This document shows, piece after piece, positions 21,061 through 32,594 of a stretch of 64,000 nt of DNA (the first letter of the stretch is position 1; every line of letters starts with the position of its first letter). A program made the position numbers and the translations under genes. The notes below the pieces were generated by a model. That model did not search any database. It saw nothing but the letters and a program-made list of their open reading frames with translations, and was not told where the DNA came from. Location: the NCBI GenBank assembly GCA_946894095.1, contig OX335658.1, positions 18,033,001 through 18,097,000 on the forward strand, in the 5' to 3' direction. The stretch comes from Incurvaria masculella (Eukaryota; Arthropoda; Insecta; Lepidoptera; Incurvariidae).

Positions 21061-21825
21061 ATACATCCATTTATGTCGCGGAAATAGAATTCAATGCACT
21101 ATTAATGAAGTATTCAGGATTGGATGCCATAAAATGGCCATCAGTATAAATCTTGTCTTTATTGTGTGCGTGTTCTAACGGGGTTTAGTTGCACCCTGCG
21201 TACTTCCTAGCACACGTAGATGGCGTTCTGTTCGAAGTCAGCGTTGCAAGCAAAACGCGAAGCCATCTCTTGTGTGTGTTCATCTCTTGTTCGTTGTTCT
21301 GTTTGCAATTGTGTTCTTTGTGAAAGTATCAAACTGGAATTACTATTGTAGTAGGAATTCCTTACATTTCTTCTGGTTCTGGCGAAGTTCAGCTTTTAAG
21401 TGCTTATGATACTTTTGAGGTTACCGCGGTCGTTAGACATGTTTGAAAAATGTTACGGCTTTTCACGCGGCAGGTAGAGATATTCTCCGATGCTTATTAC
21501 ATTTTCCTAAGATATATTTTTAAGTCAATGGCACCTATTTTCTTCAGCAATTAAAAAAAAACAAGAATCTGCTTAGAATGCACATGATCGTTTTTTCAAC
21601 TGCATTCAAGCAGCGATTTTTGGTGTGGTTAACATATGTATGAGTAGTCCTGCAGGCCTACCACCTTGGCATAGCACTTATTGTTGGCCCCTATATTACG
21701 CTATCAATTCCTCCAAAATGGACGAGCACATCGCGCTTCGGAGCCAGTCTGAGAAATCTCAGGTTTATTCGAGTTGGTTCGGCGCGAGACGCAGAATCAT
21801 CAAGTCATTGGGCAGGGCTCGCCCC
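21061..21825. other. Intergenic, no gene recognised
   Basis: Mostly AT-rich; nothing recognised. Confidence 0.6.
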
Positions 21826-21958
21826 ACCTCACTTCACCTCACATCACCTCGCCTCACCTCACCTCGCCTGGCCTCACCTCTCCTCGCCTCGCCTCGCCTC
21901 ACCTCACCTCACCTCGCCTCATCTCGCCTCACCTCACGTCACCTCACCTCGTCTCGTT
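21826..21958 (+). repeat. Pentanucleotide repeat (CCTCA/CCTCG)n
   Basis: About 26 copies of CCTCR with a few CCTGG and TCTCG variants. It creates Ser/Pro/Leu ORFs in several frames. Confidence 0.95.
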
Positions 21959-22171
21959 AGATCTGATCGCAGCCACTTCCATAATTTTCTACGTTCTTCA
22001 AGACGAGTACGCTGGGCGCGTGCGCGGAGCTAGTCGGTAGTTGGACGCCGCACTCAATTATTTTTTTATGTAACTGGACATAGATTGCTAATACCACTCC
22101 CACCCTAAATAATCGTAAAGACTCAACGCGTATGGTGAGTATTTATGTGTATTCAGATACTGGTGTAGACC

Positions 22172-22318
22172 CGGCAATAAAAATGATCCGTGTTTTCGAT
22201 CCAGTTATATGTAGCTGAGCAATAAAGGAAGGTCCTGACAAGGCCCCTAGTTCTCATGTGGTACGTTAGGCTAATATCTGACGGTTAGTTTGGTATTAGC
22301 TATACATGTCTAGTTGCT
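22172..22318 (+). mobile_element. SINE body fragment, directly upstream of another SINE
   Basis: Diverged copy of the family body: CCGTGTTTTCGATCCAG, GGAAGGTCCTGACAAGGCC, GTTAGGCTAATATCTGACGG. It ends at GTCTAGTTGCT, where the full-length copy at 22319 begins with no spacer. Confidence 0.75.
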
Positions 22319-22701
22319 CAGTGGCCCAGTGGCGCGAGACTTCGGCGATCGCTCTCCGAAGTTAAGCAACGCTGGGTCCGGTCTGGTCTTGGATGGGTGA
22401 CCATTAGACCGTTGAGAGAGGCTGGCCGTGGTTCGGATTCCACGTTAAGCTGTAGGTCCCCTTCCTTACTTACTAGGTGGTAGGGTTTATCCCGCCCGGG
22501 TTGGTACCATCGCATTGGATGAACGATGGTCGAAGCGGCAATGAAAATTGTCCGTGTTTTCCATCCAGTTCAATGTAGCCGTGCAATATAAGGAAGGTCC
22601 TGGCATGGCACCTAGTTCCCATGTGGTGTGTTGGGCTAATACCATGACAAAACTTGTGGTATTAGCCATCCATGTCCAGTCACATAAAAAAAAAAAAAAA
22701 A
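22319..22701 (+). mobile_element. SINE with 5S rRNA-derived head, best-preserved copy
   Basis: The 5S-like segment includes GAAGTTAAGCAACGCTGGG (about 22358-22376) and TTGGATGGGTGACC (22389-22402), corresponding to the A box, intermediate element and C box of 5S genes. The body is as in the 7765 copy, and the 3' end CCAGTCACAT is followed by a 17-A tail. The longer pure tail and closer match to the family body suggest a younger insertion. The first ~30 and last ~30 bases of a real 5S gene are absent, so it is not a functional 5S rRNA gene. Confidence 0.88.
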
Positions 22702-23012
22702 GTTACATAATTAAATGAACATTATATGTGCGTAATAAGTATGTAGCATTCCATTATCATTACTATTGCAATAACCTTATTAGATACCTAAATAATTTAA
22801 TTTCATAAATAAACAGAAGGTCGCGATACTTTCCGAGTTGGAATCACAACACTACACGTTCCATTCTCGGATTCATGTCGAGGGCCACCAACGTACGCAC
22901 TAGCACTATGTGATGGATGTGTCGTGCCGGCTTGTGACTCTTGGCTTGTCGTCGCTCGGTGTGATTTAGGTCACAAAGCAAACTGTACAGAAATGCAATG
23001 TTCTCCTTTTTT
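22702..23012. other. Intergenic, no gene recognised
   Basis: Short AT-rich spacer and about 150 bp of mixed sequence; nothing recognised. Confidence 0.55.
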
Positions 23013-23304
23013 AGGGTTCCGTACCCAAAGGGTGAAAACGGAACCCTATTACTAAGCCTCCGCTGTCCGTCCGTCCGTCCGTCCGTCCGTCTGTCACAGG
23101 GCTGCATCTCAGTAACCGTAACAGATCGACAGCTGAAATTTTTACAGAGTGTGTATTTATTTTGCCGCTATAACAACAAATAGGTAAGATTAAAAAATAT
23201 TTAAAATTAAAGGGAGCCCCCATACAAAAAACGTGATTTTTTTATTATTTTTTGTACGATGGTACGGAACCCTTCGTGTGCGAGTCCGACTCGCTCTTGG
23301 CCGG
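23013..23304 (-). mobile_element. 'AAGTGCGAGTCGGACTCG' interspersed repeat, copy 2
   Basis: Nearly full-length and reversed: AGGGTTCCGTACCC at the left, CCGT tetranucleotide run (about 23065-23090), TTTTGCCGCTATAACAAC, and GAGTCCGACTCGCTCTTGGCC at the right, bordered by T runs on both sides. Confidence 0.9.
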
Positions 23305-23414
23305 TTTTTTTAAGATAACTTAGATCTGCGTTGAAAAATTCAAATGTTTAATTTTATTTAATACTAGCTGCCGTCCGCTCGGGTTAATGTCGGGCTGAAT
23401 TATTTCATGGATAA

Positions 23415-26400
23415 AAATATTTTTAAATAAAAAAAGGACCTCCTTCAAAAAAACCGGAACTAAAAAGCAAAAAATAATTGGTTACTTTTAATTAATGTAC
23501 GAAAAGCTATTTTAATTCTAACTAATTATGTACAATTTCTTAATTTTTAATCATCTTTTGAAGTCGGTGCACGCTGCTGACCGAACAGACTCTATTTCAG
23601 CCGAACGCAACAGAAGGCTACGAGAGCGTAAACAACCTGAGTTAGCAATGATTGGTCCACAGAGCATTTTAAGCGAACGCTCGTCTAAATGGAGATTACC
23701 TTAGCGTTGGTTTACGTGCAAGCTGATATCGATACAGCGCAGCGTACTGCAGCGGGAGCACAAATGAAAGTGGACACTTGTCGAGTTAGAGGGATAAGAA
23801 ATTTTGTCGAGGATTTTTATCAACTGTGATATCACAAATGGGGAGCTCGATTAATTTATCGAGATCGAGTGTTAACTCGATAGAGAGTGGCAACACCCAC
23901 CGTTTTATCCACAAGAACTGTCATTTTAAACCTCCCGACCCTGGCTGTGTTCGCGCAGGCTGCTCCATGATATTCAGTGCAAGGAGCAAGAAATAGCGTT
24001 TTACAGAATAGCGGCGAACAAAATGCCATTTCCTACAAATCGCCTACACCTAAGTTATTTCGAATGGAATTTCGTACGTTTCAAATTAATTTAGATAAAA
24101 ATTGCTTGGTTTAGCGCATTTGCCTTGTTAGATAAGAAGGATTGTAGTTGATCTCCGTTTCCCGTTCAGCTGGAGCGTGGCTCTAAGCCGTTCCGCCTGA
24201 TTACTTCCTATAACGGAAAGTAAAGGATGAAATGGAAACATCTTTGCCCAAACAAACCCATCCATCTTTCGCTCTTATTACAGCTTTTCCCATGTCTTTG
24301 AACCATGAAAACGTTAAGAAACGTCTGTGCCATCGCCACTACATACGCACATATTCGTAACACGAACAAACACCTCCTTCTAGGATTTAACACACCCTCC
24401 CGGTGGTGGTGACTAAATTATCCTCAACAAACGTCAAATTAGTAGGATTAAATTTACTTGTGCTTCCACAAATGGACAAAATTTATTCTTTGTCGAGATT
24501 TGTCTATGGTGTGGGTTTATTTTGACAACCTCACTCGACATAACATTGTTTATGCTATCAGTTGGCGACAAGTGTCCCGCACACAAGATAAAGACTATGT
24601 ACGTAAGTTTGTCGGCCAGATAAAATTATTTGTGCTCCCGCTGCTGAAATTGGGTTTCAACGATTATTAGTACTTTCGGCTTTATAAGGGCGCGCACTGT
24701 GTAGTACGTTAATTCGCTGCTCTGTGTTGATTGGTACTTCCTACGACATCGTTGTCTGAACGAGACCATTTCTGCCGAAATTGGTGGGATATGTGCTAAC
24801 CGCACACTCGTTTTGACATACAGTTGAGAGCAAACACCTCAAAGTCGCTACCTATTGTTTTCTATTCTTTTTTATATTTGTAATTTTTTTGTTTAGTGTT
24901 ATTTAGGTATTTAGGTAGACCATATAAGTGGTCGTTGTTTTTATATTGGTTTGTTTGTTTAGTTTGTAGGGTTTTCTTGTAAATATTTTATTTTTACTGT
25001 GTTCGGTATTTAGTTTTAGTATAAGGCATATTTAAATTAGAAAGTACTTGCCTAAATATCTACTTACATACGTTTTTCCGACCTGTGTGATTATTTAATT
25101 TTTATTTTTGTGTTTTGTTTAAGTAGGTAAATGCTACCTACTTATATTTCTTTCTTAGCCATAGGTGATATTAATCTAACTACTCGCAGCCCTTACAGAA
25201 CGTCTACCCAAGGCACCGACTTCAAAAGATGATTAAAAATTAAGAAATTGTACATAATTAGTTAGAATTAAAATAGCTTTTCGTACATTAATTAAAAGTA
25301 ACCAATTATTTTTTGCTTTTTAGTTCCGGTTTTTTTAAGGCGGTCCTTTTTTTTATTTAAAAATATTTTATTTTTTGCTTTTTAGTAGTGGCGTAACTTT
25401 TTGACTCAAGGTGGGCGAGCCATCCTGCTCAACTTCACATACAAAGTGTAAAGAAGATCATGCGCACCTCACTTTCCCATGCGAACCCTCTAAACTGTTA
25501 CTAAACCCTACAATGAACGAGCATTAGCAGAAATGAAACCATTGAGAAATCTCATTTCTGACGAAAGGTAGACCGGTACCTATCTGGATTCATGAGTTCA
25601 CGGTTCATGAGATAGAGTGCTGTGACAGACGGACGGACGGACGGACAGCGGAAGCTTAGTAATAGGGTTCCGTTGGTACCCTTTGGGAACGGAACCCTAA
25701 AAAGACAAAACAACGAATGCCGGTCAACCGCTGAGCTTCTGAATTTCTCATCCTTCCATCGTTCCGGATAGTCTGTTTCTTGCGTAAGTTTAAGTTGTAG
25801 GAAAATGTGTACATATCGGCCTCGTTTATCCCTCCTTAACAGTTGAATTTTGTAAAATCCGTTGTGAGCGAGCCTTTTGGTCAAGTTTCGAGGATAATTG
25901 GTTTCAGAGATCTCAACATGAGTGGTTTCCACCTAAATGTGTTCATTTTGACCTGTTTTACCCCCTTAATGGTATAATTTCCAAAAATATTTTCTTCTTA
26001 AGCATTCCCATCTAAAACAAAACCTACTCTGACATTTCTGGGTTCAGCGGCTCTAGAGATAGAAATGTGTACAATTTGCCCTCTTTTACCCCCCTTGAAT
26101 ACCCCCAACAGTTGAAGTAAGAAAAAACCTCTCATACTGAGCAATCTCACCCGAAAAGAAAGCTACTGTAACTAAAAAATCACATTTCTGGGTTCGCGGG
26201 CTTAAGAAATTCGATGTTTGTTATTGTTAAGTACCAAACTACTGAACCGATTTTGAAAAAAAAAAAATGGGACCAACTAGAAAGTATACCCTTTCGAACA
26301 AAAAAAGAATTTTCCAAATCGGTCCAGGGGTCTTCGAGTAATCGGTGAACATACATAAAAAAAATAAAAAAAAGATTCCGACGAATTGATAACCTCCTCC

Positions 26401-26416
26401 TTTTTTGAAGTCGGTT
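23415..26416. mobile_element. Large composite repeat, copy 2
   Basis: Inverted arms at 23415-23570 and 25213-25368; tail to GAAGTCGGTT at 26407-26416. Same blocks as copy 1. The tail contains conserved stretches such as ATTCTCAGTGG-free AT-rich runs and the segment GTTTGGTACTTAA-complement near 26225-26240. It carries an 894-bp insertion (23750-24643) absent from copy 1 and lacks the CGTATAAT insertion. Copies are roughly 90% similar over shared parts by eye. Confidence 0.8.
23750..24643. mobile_element. 894-bp non-autonomous DNA transposon inserted in composite copy 2
   Basis: Perfect 16-bp inverted termini CAGCGGGAGCACAAAT and ATTTGTGCTCCCGCTG. Copy 1 shows the empty site AGCGTACTGAAATTGG. 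Here it reads AGCGTACTG, element, CTGAAATTGG, so CTG is duplicated. Internal ORFs (24208-24393 minus, 24458-24670 plus) have no recognisable transposase motif. The superfamily is not assigned. Confidence 0.85.
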
Positions 26417-27029
26417 AAAAAAGTAGCGCAAAGGGCTGGTCCAAAAGGCTGCTCCAGGACAATATGACAAAATTTAACATTTATATTATTATATTATTTA
26501 TATTTAGTAAACATTTCGTAGCTATTTAAAAAAAAAAACATGTGCCGCCAGCACCTTTCTGCACTTGTGCTGCTTTACTGCTGCATTGCTTACCTAGTAA
26601 GCCACGTAATTTTCTGTAGGTTCGTAATTTTCGTAAGTATCGTAAGGGTTCGATAATTCTAAAGTCGCTGATTTTTACAGGCGATATAGTTTCCTTATGG
26701 AAGGTTGGGTGCAAAAGATTAGAAAATTCGGAATGGTGCGTTTGAAATTATTTAGGTATTTTCAATAATTTGATCTAAATATTGAATAAAATATTTAAAT
26801 CAAATTTTATGATTGTATATTGCTTAAAACTTTATTTCCATGTTGTAAGAAAAAGTTTAGAAAAAATGTGTTTTGGGAACATAGCAAAACAAAAAATCGC
26901 TGATTATAACTACAATAAAATATTTAAGTTATTAGAGTCGGCGGCAACATGACCATATCGAAACACTCTATCAGCATACAAAAGATTAGAAATATTCATA
27001 TAGTGCATTAAATTTAAATATCGAACTCC
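26417..27029. other. Intergenic, no gene recognised
   Basis: AT-rich sequence; nothing recognised. Confidence 0.6.
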
Positions 27030-29045
27030 TCGAACTCCATAAACACTGCTCAAATAACATGTGAACCACCCGCGTTTACAGATAATGTAACCAGCTGCGA
27101 TGAGATACACACTATTGAGCTTTCACCCCAATTAATACATAAATATTTAATTTCACTCAATTTATCCAAAGAGGCCGGAAGCGATGGATTACCATCATCT
27201 TTTGTTTTTAACTGCTCCGATAAATTAGCCCGACCTCTGCATATAATTTTTAGTAGATCCATCTCTCAGGGAGTGTTTCCTCGTAAGTGGAAAGAGGCAC
27301 ACGTTACGCCCATTCATAAAAAAGGCCCTAAAATAACTATTGAAAACTACAGACCAATTTCCATTCTTAACGTCTTCAGCAAGCTGCTCGAGAGAGTGGT
27401 GTATGATCAGATATATCCAATTCTATCAAAGTCAATTTCGTCTCGGCAACACGGTTTCCTGAAAGGAAGATCGGTCACCACAAATCTCGTGCAATTTGTT
27501 GAATTCATTTTAAAAAATCTTGATAGGGGAATCCAAGTGGACGCTGTGTACACGGACTATGAAAAGGCTTTCGACAGAGTCGATCATAGCAGGAGGTCGG
27601 TGTTCATGGCGACCTTTACAGATGGTTTTCATCGTACGTCAGCAATCGCTGTCAGGCTGTAGTTGTTGGTGGGAATCGTGCGAACTTTATAGGTATTCCA
27701 TCAGGTGTCCCACAGGGTTCACATCTGGGTCCGCTGTTATACAACGTATACACTTACGATGTATACACATGTGTCAGATCTTCTGAGTGTCTATTCTACG
27801 CTGATGACAGTAAAATTTTCGCAGCGGTAAGAAGCACTGAAGACTGCTTAAAACTTCAGGAGGACTTAAACCGGATCGGGTCCTACTGCAAAGATACCAG
27901 GATATCTATCAATGTTGGTAAATGCGAAACTATCTCTTTCACAAGAAGCAGGAATCCTATTGTATTCAACTACACTCTAAACAACATTGCCTTACGGAGA
28001 GTTGCAGTAGCCCGCGATCTGGGAGTCATGATTGACAGCAAATGCATATATAATGAACACATCGAGAAAGCCGTGAACAGGGCGTACCGTAACTTGGGAT
28101 TCGTACTCCGAGTTTGCAAGCCTTTCCAGGATGTTGAATGTTTAAGGATTGTCTACTTTGCTTATGTGCGTAGTGTCCTGGAGTTTGCCTGTAGTGTTTG
28201 GTCACCTCAATATGCCGTGTACAAAGATCGCCTGGAGCGCATTCAGAAAATATTTGTAAAACATTTAAATTACCGTTGTGGGCGATCTTTTGAGACATAC
28301 GAGCAATCACTCCGTTTTCATAGGCTTCAACCACTCGAGGAACGGCGAATAGTTACTGACATGGCATTGCTCCACGACATTGCGAGCGGTGGGGTTGACT
28401 GTCCTGAACTCGTAACCGCTGTGCAACTACATGTACCTGCTCGATATACACGTAATGTGGACCTCTTACACGTGAGAAAGTTTCGCAGAAACTATACCAG
28501 CAACACACCTTTAAATCGAATTGCCGTTCTTTACAATACTTATTTTACATCCATTGATTTATATACTACCCTAAAAAGAACTTTCAAGAAACGAGTAGCT
28601 GAAATACTGAATAGTAATAGGGAGAATCATGAACATAATTAAAAATAAATATAAAACAGAGTTAATTTTAATCAAAGAATGAATAAAATAATAATAACTT
28701 TAATATGCAACCCCAAACCCAAATCACATTCACATCCCACACTTACACGCACACAACCTAACACACCCTCACACACTCTTAATCACCCTGACACCAACCC
28801 ACACCCTCTCACACTTTTAAAACTTAATATTCGCTTAATTATATACATATGCTCATTTCCATGTTTAATTTAAGTTTAGATTTAAGCAAGGTTATCTACG
28901 CTTAGATAGCAGTCAACTCAAATTGTAAATTTTATATCTGTGAAAACATGTTTTTGGCTTTTGACAATTACATTGTCCATTTTTGTAGATGAATTGTGAA
29001 TAAGCTGTAAGTTTTCCAATAAAAAAATAAATAAAAAAATAGATA
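27030..29045 (+). pseudogene. Non-LTR retrotransposon, 5'-truncated, best-preserved reverse transcriptase in the window
   Basis: The reverse transcriptase domain starts mid-element: KWKEAHVTPIHKKGP (about 27288), ENYRPISILNVFSKLLE, QHGFLKGRSVTTNL, VYTDYEKAFDRVDH (about 27547-27588). About ten residues are then lost and a frameshift occurs. The frame resumes at LYRWFSSYVSN...GIPSGVPQGSHLGPLLYNVY (about 27695-27750), the catalytic box FYADDSKIF (about 27794-27820), and continues open to a stop at 28642 through the C-terminal connector (RSVLEFACSVWSPQY, LEERR). Jockey/CR1-like by these blocks. A C/A-rich 3' UTR follows, ending CCAATAAAAAAATAAATAAAA near 29020-29040. The upstream endonuclease and ORF1 are absent. 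One frameshift and one small deletion make it inactive. Confidence 0.88.
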
Positions 29046-29435
29046 AATAAAAATAAGAATTTAATTCATTCGCTGTACTCGCACAACGCGCGGGGCGCAA
29101 CCTCGTTCCGCGCCTCTTGATACCTACCTGCGTAGTGCGATATATGTTTTCCTTTAAGTTCCAAACGCGCTCGAATGCTTTGGCACAACTTAGTCATCAT
29201 TCGTGTGGTACACATGCTCGGAGTAATCAGCATCAACTTCGTTCAAAAATGCGCAAAACTGTCGGGGTTTTCACTCTCGGTGACTGCCTGATGTACGAGT
29301 ATTTGGTCAGTGTAGGGTAAGGCGGGAGGTAGATGGCGGGCCGGATCGAATCTGTTTGTGGGCCGTAAATGGCCTGCGGGCCGTCGTTTGCCCGTACCTG
29401 ATCTGGGCAAACAGTCTGGACAATTTCAAATCTAG
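29046..29435. other. Intergenic, no gene recognised
   Basis: Moderately GC-rich; the ORF at 29117-29320 has no motif. It lies between two retrotransposon copies in opposite orientation. Confidence 0.55.
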
Positions 29436-30135
29436 CCTTTTTTTTTTTTTTTTTTTTTTATTTTTTTTTATTTATAGGTTCGTCCACATAGATTCGTTTC
29501 TTACATTTACAAATATTAAAAGAAAGAAAAACCACACCAAAACTATCTACAATTAAGGACAAACACAACATGTACAAATGAATTGCTAACTTACAAAAGA
29601 AATAAAACAATTATAACCAAAAAAACAAAAAAATAAAAAATAAAAACAATCATATAACCACAACGTAAAAGTAAGAAAAGGAATAACAGTGAATATAAAA
29701 ATAAGTACATTCAAATTCAAACCAAACAATCAATCACAAAGCAGATATTATCAAAGAATTTTAGAGAAAATAAATAAAATACAAAAAAAAAAAAAACTTG
29801 ATGTTGATAAATATTATTCGGGCAGTTTTCTTATTGTTTTTTTAAAATTTATAATCGTCGAGGAATAATCAATATAGTTCGATTTATATGTCTTATTGAA
29901 AGTACTACAAATTCTAGTAAGTGGCGAATTTTTACCAAGATTAGTTTTGTGCTTATTTACTTTAAAGGGAACGAAATTAGATAATCTGGCATTGAATCTA
30001 GGAACATTAAAAGCTATTTGGCTTAGTAGAGATGGACAATTAATATGATTGTTTAAAATTTTGTGCAAAATTATCAAATCCGATACATTTCTTCTATTTT
30101 CCAAAGTATTTAAACTATAGTGTATAAGCCTTGCA
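29436..30135 (-). pseudogene. Non-LTR retrotransposon, severely 5'-truncated copy
   Basis: Minus-strand ORF 29814-30104 encodes the extreme C-terminus (ENRRNVSDLIILHKILN, INCPSLLSQIAFNVPRFNAR, NKHKTNLGKNSPLTRI). It is followed by a ~350-bp 3' UTR and a poly(A) tract read as T at 29440-29471. The same family is at 51660-52630, with matching 3' UTR (GGACRAACACAACATGTACA). The element is truncated just upstream of the C-terminal domain, as expected from incomplete reverse transcription. Confidence 0.8.
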
Positions 30136-30814
30136 GTAAGTAGTTCTTTTTACAGCTTTCTTTCTTCAATGATTGAGTCCTTGCTTCACGGTCGATTCTA
30201 CAAACTGTTTTATACCCAAAGTGTACATTTTGAGTCATTGTACGGTTTAATTTTGAGGCTGACGGCCACGGAAGTTAGCTCGTGCGTTTGAGTCGAGCGA
30301 TGCAAGTCACTAGAGGGGTCTTATTAAAACGAGCTCATTACCTAAGTACATCACATTTGCATTATTCACCAATGTTCACGTATCATCAGTAATTATTATC
30401 GCACAAAATATGGTGTATGTAAATGTGCGTAGTCGCCGACCATTACTCTTACCTACTAGGCACTAAACGAGTGTTAAGTAGATGCCAATTCACGTCAATG
30501 ATATTGTAAACATGTTAATCCGACGGCAAAGTGATTCATCATCGGCACAGATTCAACTTTTCAATATAAAAAGTGCTCACAAAAACTTTTGACAGCCCCT
30601 ACATCTCTATCGGCGTCGATTGTAATTACAACTCATCGAAACGTGTTCGTCACTACTTATCACTTGCATTATACGAATAATGTCGTGAAGATTGAAGCGA
30701 CCGATCGAACGTTGCAACGAGCGATGGTGCCTAGTCAACGGCACCTATACTGGCTCTCTTCGTCCAAACATTGCGGAATAATGAAATTGTTTAGCTTTAG
30801 GGACACAAATCAGG
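30136..30814. other. Intergenic, no gene recognised
   Basis: Contains the dispersed phrase CCTTGCTTCACGGTCGATT at about 30178. The ORF at 30589-30822 has no motif. Confidence 0.55.
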
Positions 30815-31697
30815 TTTCCTGATCAGGAATCAGAAACTGCCTTTCCGTATTGCTCGGGACACGCATTCGATTAAATTCTGTCCGGAATTTAGCGAGTTAG
30901 TCGTGTGGGCGCGTCCTTCAGGTGCAGTCTTCTATTTGTTTTCCCGCCAGAATTGATTGTGACGACTCAGGTGACTATTTACTTCTTACAATTGAGCGGA
31001 TCTTAGCCTACTGCCGCGAAGACCTGCCGAGAATACCATAGGTTTAAATCCTAGTCCCGTTAATGCACCACTTTAATTCTTTTTCCGAGTTGGGTAAGTG
31101 CATTTCGTCAAGAATGCGAACTACTCCATGGTTCGGAATCCATGTAAAACTGTAGGTCTCCTTCCCCTACTAGGTGGTACGGTTTAAGCCCGACGGGGTC
31201 GCACCATCGCGATGGATGAAAAGATGGTCGAAGCGGCAATGAAAAATATGTCCGTGTTTTCAATCCAGTTCCGTGTAGCCGTGCTCATAAAGTTAAGATC
31301 CTGGCATGCACAGCTGCAATGGCACTTAAATTCTTCGGGAATGTGATGTATTTGGCCAAATTCATGACGGTCGATATGTGGTAATAGCCATCCAAAACAG
31401 GTTCCATAAAAAAGCCATTGCACGCGCGTAAAATATGTTTATTTCAACGTAGGTAATTGCCCGCGGACATTCACATGACTGTAATTTGCCACCGAATGTT
31501 ATTTGTTGCTAGTCTGTGGCGCATGGTGGCATGCATTTTTCAGAATCTGAATTCCTGACGCACGGGCTAGCATTCGTTCCGGATCAGGAAAGATGGAATC
31601 AGTAACGAGTGTGTGTCCCGGGTCATAGATTTTGTTTGGAGGCATTGCGTCCGGAGAGGCATTTTCTAATTCCTGATACTGATTCCTGATCAGGAAA
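30815..31697. mobile_element. Element with inverted ends TTTCCTGATCAGGAATCAG, interrupted by a SINE
   Basis: The 19-bp end at 30815-30833 recurs inverted at 31679-31697. Similarity continues inward (AAACTGCCTTTCCG versus AAAATGCCTCTCCGG; CGGGACACGCATTCG versus CGGGACACACACTCG). Each end includes the 10-bp palindrome CCTGATCAGG. No transposase. The SINE at 30994-31413 lies inside. Confidence 0.65.
30994..31413 (+). mobile_element. SINE with tRNA-like head, nearly full-length copy
   Basis: Head GAGCGGATCTTAGCCTACTG (A-box-like) and B box GGTTTAAATCC (31041-31051), then GTAAGTGCATTTCGTCAAG and the shared body (ATGGTTCGGAATCCATG, AGATGGTCGAAGCGGCAATG, CCGTGTTTTCAATCCAG, GATCCTGGCATG) ending CCATAAAAAA. 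Confidence 0.8.
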
Positions 31698-31865
31698 GAC
31701 GATGTAATGAAGAATGACTCCCGGTGAAGGTTATTGTTGGTCTTTGTCCCTTTTTATTCACATAACCGCTTCGAGTCTGAGTTCCCGTAGTGCGCTACAG
31801 GTAACAGCCGGTGCTGTTGGGTTGACAATGGGTCATCACTCGTCAGCCGCGACGCGCGGTCGCTA
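31698..31865. other. Spacer
   Basis: Nothing recognised. Confidence 0.5.
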
Positions 31866-31928
31866 GGCGGTGCGGTGCGGCGCGGTGCGGTGCGGTGCGG
31901 CGCGGTGCGGTGCGGTTCGGCGCAGTGC
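31866..31928 (+). repeat. Pentanucleotide repeat (GCGGT)n
   Basis: About 12 units of GCGGT with GGCGC variants. Generates Arg/Gly/Ala/Val ORFs on + and His/Arg/Thr/Ala/Pro on -. Confidence 0.9.
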
Positions 31929-32590
31929 GAGCGAACGCAAAGAGAGCAATGCGACACACGACTCGTGCCGCACCAGCTGACTTGGACTGCTCTCACGACT
32001 ATGCCCCAACAGGTCAATTCATTTCACTCTTATTTAAACCAGCTCCGTTCGCAATTCGGCTACTTTCACTGCTGCAGACCTGGGGTAGAAATTATGTTAT
32101 TTCGGACAAGCAGCCTGACCTCGCGGTAATTGTCCCGAAAAATGACCCTCATGCAGTGGCGTTCGCATTTAGGACCAAAGTAAGTTAAGCTGGCAGGAAA
32201 TCCTATCTTGGGCGCGAAAGTTCTAAAAAACTAGTCCGGAGGACAGCAGAGGCATGACGTAAAAAAAAGGTCAGCTGTCAAAACATGCCTTCTTGGAGTG
32301 GAGTGAGTCACGAGGCGAGAACCGTCGGTGGCCGGTGAAGCAACCTGTCGGAAAGGTTTTTGCCGATCGCGGCACGACGACCGCTCGATTGAGTTATTGT
32401 ATGCGCGGAGGAATGCGTACATAATACATTGTAATCTCGATGAGTTTGAATTGACTATAATGAGATAATGGCGTCGGGGGGCGGGGGCGGGCGCGGGCCG
32501 CGCGGGTTCCGCGGGTGCAGCAGGAGCGCGTGCGCGCCGCTCCGGAGGTGAACAGTCGCGCGACGCGACGGTGGCGGAGCACCACCGCAG
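31929..32590. other. Intergenic, GC-rich at 32470-32590
   Basis: No exon could be supported. The minus-strand ORF at 32231-32956 crosses this region only because the retrotransposon frame on its right happens to stay open into unrelated GC-rich sequence. Confidence 0.5.
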
Positions 32591-32594
32591 CGCA

